This document shows positions 30,761 through 43,000 of a stretch of DNA of 64,000 bases, piece after piece; positions within the stretch are counted from its first letter, which is position 1; every line of letters begins with the position of its first letter. Source of the stretch: Crossaster papposus (taxonomy: Eukaryota; Echinodermata; Asteroidea; Velatida; Solasteridae); assembly GCA_037893245.1 (NCBI GenBank), contig JBAIAA010000441.1, forward strand, positions 2,046,001-2,110,000, read 5' to 3'. The position numbers were made by a program, and so were the translations under genes. Below the pieces are notes generated by a model. That model worked only from the letters and a program-made list of their open reading frames with translations, had not been told where the DNA came from and did no database searches.

Positions 30761-31040
30761 TTCGCCGGATAATAGAAATCTCACCTTCGAACTGCTGTGC
30801 CAAATCAACTCGCCCAACCTTTTTCAAAGCCCTAGCTAAGATGGTTCCATCCAACTTTCCACATCGCTGCCTCCACTGCACAAGCATTTGAAATATCTGT
30901 TCACCGACGTTATGTTGGTTGTTCTGTTGTATCTTGTACAGGTCCGCCGGAGTGAAGCCTAACTCTGTGGCCAGTGGCTCCCACTCCATTCCCAATTTAT
31001 CTTCAAGCAGACGGAAGCATTTTTCGTCAGCAATTCCCGA
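30735..31040 (-). CDS. Exon 15: death domain
   Basis: The acceptor tttcttttcag precedes SGIADEKCFRLLEDKLGMEW. The sequence then has EPLATELGFTPADLYKIQQ, a stretch with QIFQMLVQWRQRCGKLDGT and ARALKKVGRVDLAQQFEGE. This has the spacing and conserved tryptophans of a six-helix death domain of about 85 residues. A donor-like GAAG-gtgag lies at 30785, right after QQFE; without it the frame runs on for some 16 residues to a stop at 30735-30737. In copy B the sequence after that donor is different, so a further 3' exon is possible. Confidence 0.85.
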   Translation of the reverse strand, partial: SGIADEKCFRLLEDKLGMEWEPLATELGFTPADLYKIQQNNQHNVGEQIFQMLVQWRQRCGKLDGTILARALKKVGRVDLAQQFEGEISIIRRIPYFCIYI

Positions 31041-34000
31041 CTGAAAAGAAAACAAATAATAAAGCTAAAGAGACCTGGAAACAAGAAAAGAGAAAGATTA
31101 CATAAAAGAGCGAAAAACAATCATCGCAACTGAAGATTATCCGTCCGTAATGATTGACCAAAATGAAACGTTGTCCATGTACGTTACGTTTTCTGTTTAT
31201 ATCGACCAGTTGAAACTGTCAAGCATAATACTCACGGTTAGCCTATCCGTCGATATGGAACCCTCTTTGGGCAAAGTTTCTAGAGCAAGAGCAAATAAAA
31301 CAATAATTAGTCTTGTATACAACATAATGAAACAATATTGTATGTTGTTATTCCGGTGAACTAATAACTATAGGCTTTTATTTTCCCTGACACTAATTTT
31401 GTCTAGGTCAAAATTTGACGTTTTCCCAGATTTAAAAATAACCCATAAAGTGAGTCGGAGAAATGTCATTTTCACCCGATATTTTTGTCTATATACCTGT
31501 CACTCGAAGTTTCTTCGAAATGGGCTGGGCGATTTCAGGAGACGAATCCAGCAGACGCTTTATGGATGTCCCGTCTTTGAGGCCCTGCGCCCTTTCACGT
31601 GCAAAGAAGATCTTTAAGGAATCCTCCGTTTTTATGGAGTTGTGGCCGACACCTGCTAGCTTCGCCAGCGCTCCGGTCGTGTTTGGTTGTCGACAGAGAG
31701 CGCCCTCCATCTCCCTGACAAACCTCCATAACCACCATCCGAAGACTGTGGATCCTTGCGAACTTGAAAATTCTTTATCTTCTCCTAAAAATATAACCAG
31801 TCAACATACGTTATCAGTAAATATACACTCTAAAAGTGTTTAACTTTTGAGCTCATAAATAAACGCCTTTTGCAACAGTTTATACTTAATTGTCACGCGT
31901 TTTAGGGCTCACGTTCGGTGGGTTTACAGTGTTTTGTTGCTTCTAGGTAGGTCTAAGACTATCAAGAATGTATCAATTTCAGGAAAACAGATTCGATATG
32001 TTATAGAACAATGTAGCAGAGATAATTAGGATAAAACAAAAGATCTTTAGCGAAAGGTGACAAAACCGTCTGAAACAAAATGTCTGACTTAATTCACCTT
32101 ACAGGAAGGGCAGGTTTCGCGTGCTTCATCCTGGAAACAAAACAAAATAAATAACATACTTAGTTCGTCGCGCGTGAGATCAGCCAGTATTCATTATCAC
32201 ATTAAATAATTAATCTAAAAGCAAACTGGACAAGTGGGGATTGTTTTAAAGTGAAGAGAACGTGATAATTGACATCGCATATTCAAATTCGTGTGCGCGC
32301 ATCGTTGGCAAAATATCAACGGCGTGCCGTTGTTGTTTCGAATCAAGATAATGGACAACAGTTTCCAATTACTATTGGAAACAAGGTTGAAAATAATGGG
32401 GACGAGGTTGGGTGCTTCTGCTCATTAAACTTAATATTTACGTTTATCAGACTTCCGAATTCCTTTATGTACTGTAAAGAAAGACGTACTTATCCAACCG
32501 GCTGGTAACCGGCGGGGTAACCGGCGGGGTACCGGCGGGGTACCGGCAGTTGTCCAGTGTCTGAGCATTTTAAAAAGTATGAGCCTACGTCATGAATATT
32601 TGTATGTGCAAGAGGTCATCCAGATTAACTATAGAGAGCCAGCATGGTGTACAATATAGAAACCACAACTTTGATATCAACTTTACCTGAATACATCCAT
32701 TATGTCTACCAGAGAGATAAGCCGTGATTATTGGGAAGCAAAACACATGTATAGTTGTCTCTTTGATTACCCTGCAAAAACCCCTACTGCCAGGCAGAGT
32801 CGTGCATAACCCTCGGCGCCGGGTGGTGAGGGTGGCCCTACGAACATCGTCCAGGCACGGTACGGAGGCCTTGAGGCACCCGGTCGATGTTTTTAGCCCG
32901 GGCGGAGCCCGCCAGGTGAACGAGACGAGGCCGGACGTATCCCGTACGAGGACCCCCGGACACCGTACGGTCCAGGTGGCCCCCGAGCCTTTCCTGATCT
33001 CTTAATTTGGGATGACCGTTAGGCTATTGGACGGCTCCCTTACGGGTCCCGTGCGGTTAATGTGCGATAAGTTGGGTCGAAAAAAAGTCTGTCGGCCATC
33101 GGAAAATTATAACTGTGCGTTAAAAGTTGGCGGCAGCCCGTGCGGCATGTAAGATTTCCCCGATTTCCCGGTGCGATTTTATACAAGAAGCTCGCCGGCG
33201 GGCGCATTTCCTACAATCGGCGTAAATGTGACTAGGACATAACGAGGTCGAAGCCATTTTGCCACAAGTCAATATCTCTCCAATCTGTTAAACTTACCTT
33301 TTGGCAACTGTTGCACAGACGCTGCTTGTTTGACTGTTGTGTCGATCTGTTCTGTTTTGTAAAAAAAAATGATAAAATAATACCCTTTTTTTTCAGCACG
33401 AGGGACATATGTTTTACACTTTCAGACTTAATTGTTCATAAGCCAAATTAGGTGTACACAATCAAGCATTACATTGCAAGTGTCATGTGGACTAAAAGTT
33501 TTGTGGTGGGATCTAAACGCTGAGAAGTTGAATTGCGAAGTAAAGTGCCTAATATAGAAAGAAGTGCATGGAACATAATAGAAGCATTCAAAAAGGGTCC
33601 GCTCGTAAGCCTGACACCTCATAGGTACGAACAAAAGTCACCGCAATTAAATATTAAGGCTTACAGGTCCGACGCCCCAAAGGTCCGACGCCTCATAATT
33701 CCGAGATTATTTTGGACTTATGAGACGTCCGACTTACGATACGGCCCCGTTCAAAAAAAGCTTTAAAAATGCATGAATGCATGTTAACATTATAGTTTTT
33801 ATCTAATTTCTCCCTCAAGTCGTACCTTTGGTGGTATAATGGTAAATCGAAAGCTGTCTCTGCTTGATTTGACTTCAGTTCCGGTGCCACACTGGGATAT
33901 GAAACTCTCACAATAAGGATCCTCGTTCACATTTTGGCGCTCAAGGTTGAAGGTCACCGAGTCCATTGGTAACTCCCAGATTCTTTCGACTGATATTGTC

Positions 34001-37000
34001 TGTTTCTATTTTATAAACAAACAAACATTGTCTTAAAGGGTTCTTCTAAAACAAGAATAATTTGAATCCAATTGCGATACATGGTGTGTAAACGTTGTGA
34101 TCCTTTAACTTTAAGAACTTCAATTGATAAATTATTAACCATACAGTTTTTGTTTCTATTATTTATCCGGAGTTTCGTTAATACAATATGCGTCAAAACA
34201 TTGCATAAGTGCGTCAACACAGTCACAGCGCAGCGTACTCGATAATGACGTACACAGCAAAGTTGTACGGGGAGTTGGCAGTCTCGGGCGTTAGAGAATT
34301 TACGAGATTTTAACGTGAGCTCGGATGTGAACCTCGAAAAATCTCCTCATGCGCATTAACGTTCGTGAAACTTAAAATGTCTACAAATGTACTAATATAT
34401 ACATCAAATTAAAGCCTGTAATAAAACAAAGAAAATAACGAAAACAAAGTAATTAAAAACAAGCTTGTATAAAAAAGTTAAATCACTTAAATTGTTGCAA
34501 TATGTTCATTATAGTCCCGATCGAGTGATATTAGTATGTTCAGCCATCCTGCATTCAATGCACGCTGCCGCATTGTAGTCCCTCGACTTTTTATAATTTC
34601 ACTCGGTGCCATAGGCTATACTTCGGACAAGGGAAAGGGCTCAAACTATAATACTCTGATCTGCGGGTATACTACCTTTTTTCCCAGTTCCCAGTTAGGC
34701 TTGATATTCTCGATTTCAGCTTGTACGTCTCCTGATCTGCCCACTTTTAGATATCGGTAAGCGTCCAACAGCTCGGTGCCCATTTTGTTTTCCATCTCCG
34801 TTACTTTCTGAGCAGCATAAATAAAGCAAATTAAACTTTACAGGCTTATGTTCAGTATTTATTTGCTGCCTACGAATTACTCCATGTTCAAATTTAACTC
34901 GGTTTTAAGTTACAAGTATGGGCCTGGATGTGTTAATGCTCAATCCCATCAGTCGGTTTTATACTGATGGAATTATTTAATACAGGCCAACCACATTTTG
35001 TTCTATTCATACAAAGTCAAAACAACAACAAAGAAGAGTTAAACAAAAAACACCGTCAACCTTAGTACTTTAGTAACTGCGCAATAGTCGTAGCCTTGTT
35101 GCCATTTTGTGATTGAACAATTAACGACGTTCGTTTGCTGGAGATGCGGTGTTTTCATATCTCCAGTGAGCGCGCTAGCTCAGCATGCATACAGCAGGCT
35201 CGCACTGCGCGCTGCATGCTTTCTAATTCCACACATCATATGCGGTATCCAGAGCTGCACCATATAGAAAACTAAACAGACACCCGTACCACGCGTACCA
35301 TACCAGTCTCAAACGTCCGCTTTTCGATATACGGAACGGCACCTCGCAATCACTGTCATTGATTTATTTTTGTCATTTATTAATTTTACAGTTGATGCAT
35401 TAGCCGAACGGCATTATTTGTCCAATCACAAAATGGCAACAAGGCTACGAATATTGCGCAGTCTTTAGTACTCACACGCCATCTTGGTTCAACCAGCTAT
35501 AGGTATGTACCTCGTGTATGTGTCATTGTGACGCGCGCGTTCCACCTAATGATCGATATGAAGTGATGTGTGTTGCAGAGTAATTGAGGACTATTAATAT
35601 ATGGACACACATTGCGCAGGCCGTGTGAAACTTCAACAAATAAAAGGTTCATGGACCAGACTTAATGCGTAAACAACTTTGTGGGCCATGTTTTATCGGT
35701 CGTTTAAACATACCGACGTGTGTCGAGCTCTTGACCAATACGAACGGTTATTGTCTCATGTATTTATGAATGAATAATAATGTCAGTGTGTTTTCCTTTA
35801 CCCAGTCTCTCTGCTTCCTCTCACCTATATACTTTAGCTGTGTAGAGATATAGAACAGAGAGATACTCTAATTGTGTTTTATCACGGTCTGTCTCTCTTT
35901 AGACCAATTTGCCCAGTAGTTATTTTCCCCCTTCTTATGATTTGGCATTTTGGGGGAAGATACACCATTTGCACATATTGAGAAAACCAATTAATACAAA
36001 ATTACTAAGAAATATCGTAGTTATTTGAAAGTAAATAATGATTCCAGGCATCCATCAAAATTATTGCGCTAGATATCCTGTAATTATTTCGAAAAATTGA
36101 ATTTTATTTTAAAAAAATCATGGTTATTTTCTTTTTTCTCGGCATCCAAAATACAACCCCCATAATTCACCCATTCCTGATAGTTGAAGCAATTATCAAT
36201 GGTGTATCCTACCGCTAAGATAAATATCAGTTCCTTTTTTCAGTTTTCGTGATTTCTTTTTCTTTTTTCTGTAGCCCTTTGCCTAGAGTGGCTTTTTAGC
36301 CGTGATTGGGGCGATATTACATTTACAAAAATACCAAAATAGTCCCGACGCTTGCATCGTTCCCCAAAAATTACAGATAAAAAGTGTCAACCCTTAAAAC
36401 AAAGAAACAGGGAGTTTACCTGTTTTACAACTGGTTCATCGTTCCAGATGTGGATCCGGAAGGGATAGTGATTTTCAGACGGATCAAAGGGGCTCCCAAA
36501 CAATCCTGCCATCATTATTTTGGTGCTGGTTTCGGATGGTTCGCCAACTAAAGCTGCCCCTGTGAAATGCTTCATCAGTAGTACGACGGTCTGGTCTTTG
36601 GTAGACACCAGCATGCCGTCGTCGTCTGCATCAAGAGTCTTCCAGGATTTTGGCGAGCCTCCTTCGTCATTGCACAACTGTACGTTCAACTTCCACCCGC
36701 TCCCCTCCTGGGCAAAGTGTGGGTAAGACAGCACCACGCTGTCCAGAAACTTCAGACCTGTTGGGCCGCACTGGATCATCGGCGACAGGACACAGTCCGA
36801 CGGACCGACCCCGTCAACTGTCGGCGCGTTGGGGTTGACGTAGATATACACCTGCTGCAGTCGACCTTTGGGTAGTGCCCGGCGGGGGATGTACAGGTGG
36901 ACTTTGTACTCGAACAAGGACAGGCTCCCACCCTCCTGGTCGAAGTAACCGATTGCAATGTACATCAACTGGAAGGTGTTCTTCCTCAGCGTCTCTTCGC

Positions 37001-40000
37001 TGCATCCTTTGGCAAATTGGTCGTGTTCCTCTAAGATCCTTTTCAGGAGAGTTGGCAGAGCGGACGAACTGTCTGTAATACAAATCATGATGCATGTACG
37101 TTAAGCCCGGTTCATAATCGGCGCAAAAAGCCAGTTGAACACATTTCAGCACCGTCGAAATTCGCAGCGAATGCTTTATTATGACGTCAAATTCGCAACG
37201 CATTTGCATTTGCATAAATGATGAACCACCCTTTAAAAGTGTATTAAACCACTAAGTAAAATCACTCTGTTGGTGATTTAAGTGGCCTTCTGTTCAAAAT
37301 TCGCCAACAAAGTTGACAATTGCCTCAAAAATTTGTGACATTGCATTGTAACGTAATACAGGCTACATACATGGTGTCTCTAAAAAAAGTATACCCATTT
37401 TTTTAATTCATATTCATAAATACCTGGGACTGTTTAGGCATTCCTATTGGTCCAGAGCCCGTCACGTGGCCGGTATTAAACGGACAATAAAGACATGGCT
37501 GGAAGTGTTTAAAACCACCTGGCAACAAAATTCCGTCACCAGGGCTCACTTTATTTCCAACCCTGAACCATACCTCGTCTCCAATAATAAGAGCGGGTAG
37601 TGTTTGGCGCGTACAGCTCGACACCTTGGGAACGAGATTGCCAATGGCAGTAATAGTGTGGTTCATTGTAAATACGCTTTATTGCATGTATTGTGTAGAG
37701 GTCGACAGAGGCGGAAACATGTCATTTGACACAGACAGAATGGCGAAACACCGAAATTTAATTGCGACAATTTTCCGGGATTTTCGGGGGTTTTTTTGGC
37801 TGAATTTCACAAAAAAAGGTATTTATGAATGGGAATAAATGTGAGTTCGGTCGGTATTATTCACTCTGTTTAATACCGCTTGGAGTCTGGGTGCTGATAA
37901 TTACCCTCGCCTTCGGCTCGGGTAATTATCAACACCCAGACTCCAAGCGGTATTAAACAGAGTGATTAAAACCTCTCGAACACACAGTATTCCCTTATTA
38001 TTGCAAAAATACTGAATATTTCAGTGCTGATTTCTGTACATTTCATAAATGTCTTGTTTGTTTAGTCATTCATGGCAATGACACAATTAGCCTTATACCA
38101 TTGGACAGAGAACATTCTACCCTTTTCACAGACATTTGGCTTTTTCTAAAATATTTAGTAGTTTTTCAATAATACAAATTTTAAAATGGGTATACTTTTT
38201 TGTAGAGACACCCTGTAGAACATTCCACCAAAATTCGACGCATACCAATCAGCGTATAGGTAAATATTATCCGTGGATATACGTACCTGGAGATGATTGT
38301 AAATTCACAGATTTCTCCGCTGTTATAGCAAAGCTGGTTTCCTGAAAACAAAAACGAGGAACTGCAAAATGTGGGTTTTTAAAATTCTTAAACGTGTAGC
38401 AAAGAAATTGACTGGAGCGGGGTCTGAACCTGTAACGTCCAGAATAAAGTTACGGTGCTCTACCAACTGAGCTATACTAAGCCCCGTGCAATATATTTGT
38501 GTTTATATGAGAACTTTATGATAAATGAACAATTGATATACGTCAATGCCATACGCCATATATACCTCCTGTTAATACACAGAGGCGGTCCTTTTTGCAA
38601 ATCCGGGGTAGCATGAATTTCAGACTCTATGAAATCCAGACTCATTGGTAGTATTGCGCATGATTAAGGAGAGATAATTAGGAGCGTGATCTGTCACGTG
38701 AGAGGGTTTAACCAATAATAGCAAAAAAAGGTCTGATTTCCATATGACACCAGCCTCTCAAAGAAAACAGTCGTCTTGACAACACGTCTGGTTAGCTGAT
38801 ACTTCTTGTACGTAGCCTATGGTGATACGCAATTGCATATCACTTGATAGTGGACTACCACCACAGTGTTTTAATAACTATTCCAAAAGCCAGTCTTCTA
38901 CAGGCAGTAGGCCTATCTGCCATTCTAAAGGTTATTACTTACCCATAAAACAATTGACCATGTAGGCTAATTTCAAGAGGGAAAATATTCTTTATAGTAA
39001 TTATATAGGGTTCATGAGTGTACTCGACATTTCGGTAAAATTGATTAACACTGTAGTTTAAAATAGAGTGTTGTCTTGCACGACATCAATTAAAAACAAA
39101 TAATGTTGCAGCCCTGCAATAGACTTCAACAATGTAAGAGTTATATGGAACCAAGGATTTTCAGACAGATTTAAACTAACGAAGACAAATCTCATATATA
39201 CACTGATGACAGTATATCGATCAGATATGGCAAAACCGTGAAATATACTTAATTAACTCCGCAGTTAAACAGTAAAGGTAAATCGAATGTACACTTACCG
39301 ATGGCCCCGCGTCTAGTGGGCCCTGTAAAGGAACAAAAGAGATGTTAAACATTCATTGATAAAGTTTAATTGTGTGTTTAAAGGGAATAAAAACCAGGAA
39401 AATGGCACAGGATTCAACACGTTGTCTTCATCTTACGTATATATATTATTACAAAGTGTCAACGTTTTCTTCTGGATATTTTCTTCTTTCCTCTGGATTG
39501 TTAAATTAATATAATTCTAATGACATAATTGTATAAAGAAGTTAAATCTGTGAAATTGCAGTACAAGAAAAACGCAAAACTCCGCCGTGTAATGAAATCA
39601 CGAAAACAGAAAGATTGAGTGAAGCAAGGCTAGGGGAAACAATAATACTCAGAAGTTTTGTTGTTGTTGGAGAAAATTTGACTGGACTTGCTTTTCTTTG
39701 TAAATATCTATTTCTGGCTCGGGAGGTTAACTTCTTTCCTTTATAAAGTTACACTTTCTTCCTTTCGCTTGCAATTGGGTGAGTTATGAGAGAAAGGGCC
39801 AGCCCATTATTATCGTGAGTAAAAGGAACAAAATATCGGGAAAAGTACATTGAGTTCGTTTTCAGCCCATTCAATTTCAATGGAAGGTAATGGAAAGTAA
39901 GTCATACGTAGCTGAACCTCTATGAGTAAAAACAAACTATCAAAGACAGGGAAAGAAACACTAGTTTTTAGTTACAAACAAGGCAGCTAGTCTGGTTTCC

Positions 40001-43000
40001 TGACAAAATAATTGATCGTGTATTGATCATAATAGTATTACATAGTTGGTTCTATATTCAATAATATTTGTATGCAACAAGAACTCAAACATAGCATAAC
40101 ACAAAGTCGTTAAAACAAATTAAAGATCGTTCTGCCACTCTTCAGACTCCTTCCCCGGTAAATATGTTAGGTGAGATCAGTTCAATCAGGTATGAGGGTG
40201 CGCGATGATGGATGGTGTTGAACGTGAGGAGAAGAATCTTGAATTGGATACGTTGGGGAATTTTCTTGGTTTTTATTCCCTTTATGCACACAATTAAACT
40301 TTATCAATGAATGTTTTTCTAACATTTCTGATTTGTTTCTTTACATGGCTCATCATGCAAGTATCATTCGGTAAGTGTAAATTCGATTCGCCTTTACTGT
40401 TTAACTTCGAAGTTCATATAAGTTTATTTAAGGTTTTGCCATATCTGGTCGATATACTGTCATCAGTGTATATGCAATTTTTCTTCGTTAGTTTAAATCT
40501 GCCTGAAAATCATTGGTTCCATATAAACTCTTACATTGTTCAAGTCAATTACAGGGATGCAGTATTATTTCTTTTGACTTAATGTCATGCAAGACCAAAC
40601 TTCAGACTTTAAACTACAGTGTTAATAAATGTTACAGAAGTATCAAGTACACTCATCGATCCTGTCTTGTAAAACGATTATAGAATGCATACAAACGAAT
40701 TGTAATTATTTCACTGTCAACCTGCTTTAAAGTTTCAACCGAAACATGTCCATGCTGCACGAAAACCTAACACATTTACGGGGAAAAGAGTCTGAAGAGT
40801 GGCAGAATGATCTTAATTTTTTTAACGACTTTGTGCCATGCCATGTTTGAGTTCTTGTTGCATACAAATATGAGTGATTATAGAACTAACTGTGTAATAC
40901 TATTATGACCAATACACGATATGAATACGACATTTTTCGTATTATTAGTGGAAAGTTACCTCCCAATTATTTACAAAATCGTTTCGGTCGTCAAATAAAA
41001 ACAATGTATATTTTGGTTTTTTCACACATCTCATTTATTTCCTTGCAGCTGCAATTTGAGCAGTCATCAGTAAGTTTATGCCGTCTTTATTAATGAATGC
41101 TTGTCTAACATTTCTGTTTTGTTTCTTTACATGGCTCATCACGCCAGAATGTAGAGGTAAGTGTAAATTCGATTCGCCTTTACTGTTTAACCTCAGAGTT
41201 CATATAAGTATATTTTACGGTTTTGCCATATCTGGTCGATATACTGTCATCAGTGTGTATGCGATTTTGTATGCAATATTATATCTTTTGACTTAATGTA
41301 AACCTCACTTTAAACTACAGTGTTAATAAATGTTACCGTGTCAAGTACACTCATTGACCTGGTCTTGTAAAACGATTATAGAGTGAATAGAAACGAATGG
41401 TAATTAATTCACTGTCAACCTGCTTTACAGTTGCAACCGAAACTATTCGTTTATATGCATTCTATAATCGTTTCACAAGACAGGATCCATGAGTGTACTT
41501 GATATGTCGGGAACATTTATTAACACTGTAGTTTAAAGTGGGGTTTGGTCTTGCACGACATTAAGTCAAAATAATTAATATTGCAGCCCTGTAAATTGAC
41601 TTCAACAATGTAAGAGTTTTTTATGGAACCAATGATTTTCAGGCAGATTTAAACTAACGAAGAAAAATATCATATACACTGATGACAGTATATCGACCAG
41701 ATATGGCGAAACCGTGAAATATACTTATATGAACTCCGAAGTTAAACAGTGAAGGCGAATCGAATGTACACTTACCACGACCGGCCTGGGTGGAAGCTGT
41801 AAAGAAACAAAAGAGATGTTAGAAAAACATTAATTTATACAGTTTACAAACCAAGAAAATGGCACATGATTCAACACTTTGTCTTCATCTTCGTCTCAAT
41901 AAATATATGCAAAGTTTCAACGTTTTCTTCTGAATATTTCCTCCTTTCCTCTGGAATTTTTTATAATTCCAATGACATAATTGTATAAAGAAGTTGAACC
42001 TGTAAAATCGCCCTCCATGGAAAACGCAAAACTCCGTCGTGTAATGAAATCACGAAAACATAAAGATTGAGTGAAGCAAGGCTTGGGGAAACAGTAATAC
42101 TCAGAAGTTTGACTAGACTTGCTTTTCTTTGTAAAGATATATTTCTGGCTCGGGAGCTAAACTTTTTTCCTTTTTAAAGTTACACTTTCTTCCTTTAGCT
42201 TGCAATGGTGTAATTTATTAATGCTTCGGTGTGATTTGTAAATTACAAAATGTGTCTATTAGCTGGAGGTGAATTGTGACTGTTCTATAGTATTATGGTA
42301 TCTACATGTGTACTTCTTGGTAGGTTAAAACATCAAGTAGTAACTTTTACATGACAAAATGTTGCACCGAAGATAAAACCTTTTGAGAGGGCTAATTGAG
42401 ACCTATATACAGTTGCGTCCTCTAAAAGAAATTACAAAAAGAATGTTGTTTTCAGATGGAAATGACGAGTCCGCTTCTGTGCTATTTTTCGACACAGAAG
42501 ATTTGGGGCCTACGAAAGATTTGGAGCCTACGACAGATTTGGAGGCCTGCAAAATATTGAAAGGCATGTATGGTGGCCCTGGGGGGACAACGCAGATTGT
42601 GAATATTGACGTCAATATTCGCGACAAATTTCACGACTTTTCCCAAAGTGGCGAATTTTGACGTCAATATTCGCGACAAAATTCACGACTTGCCCCCAAA
42701 GTCGCGAAAAATCACGACTTTGTTATCCTTCTTTTGTTTTTCGGAAGACCTCCGTAGGATTTGTACACGATTTGGAATCGTGGACCTTCTGTCAATAATT
42801 TTAATAATTTTAGCGAGATTTCGTATAAATAGTGATAACATTTGTTTGGTTCGGCTTAAGTTTGTTTTTAAAAAAATGAATGGGGGGGGGGGGGGGGGGG
42901 GGGGGGTGAGACACATATGAGACATTCGCTGTATTTTCTATCGAGCGCTTTGAAGATAGAACCGAATGAGGCCGCATCGAGTGGTTTAGTCCTAATGTTA

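Larger units (their letters stand above)
28506..35946. repeat. Segmental duplication, copy A
   Basis: Direct-orientation match with 54391-64000. Shared landmarks in order: the caccctgtatag segment, an open frame reading GDYIGFNANS, a block around aaacctgatgaagaagccct, a SINE, exons 15 to 9 of the death-domain gene, an hAT-type MITE and the tail atttatgaatgaataataat. Copy A is shorter because copy B gained several insertions. Confidence 0.9.
39000..42200. repeat. Cluster of four mini-exon units in both orientations
   Basis: Four diverged copies of one unit of several hundred bases: minus at about 39.00-39.80 kb and 41.46-42.20 kb, plus at about 40.20-40.70 kb and 40.90-41.42 kb. Each has an exon-like core next to gtaagtgta and aattcgattc, preceded by tttctttaca, followed by tatctggtcgatatactgtc. 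The two minus cores are exons 6 and 5 of the gene; the two plus cores (near 40350-40371 and 41133-41158) keep the donor but have lost the acceptor AG (ttacat). Confidence 0.75.

Noticed and set aside
37403-37666. 87-codon minus-strand gene
   Set aside because: It lies within a mariner-type MITE and has no transposase motif or splice support.
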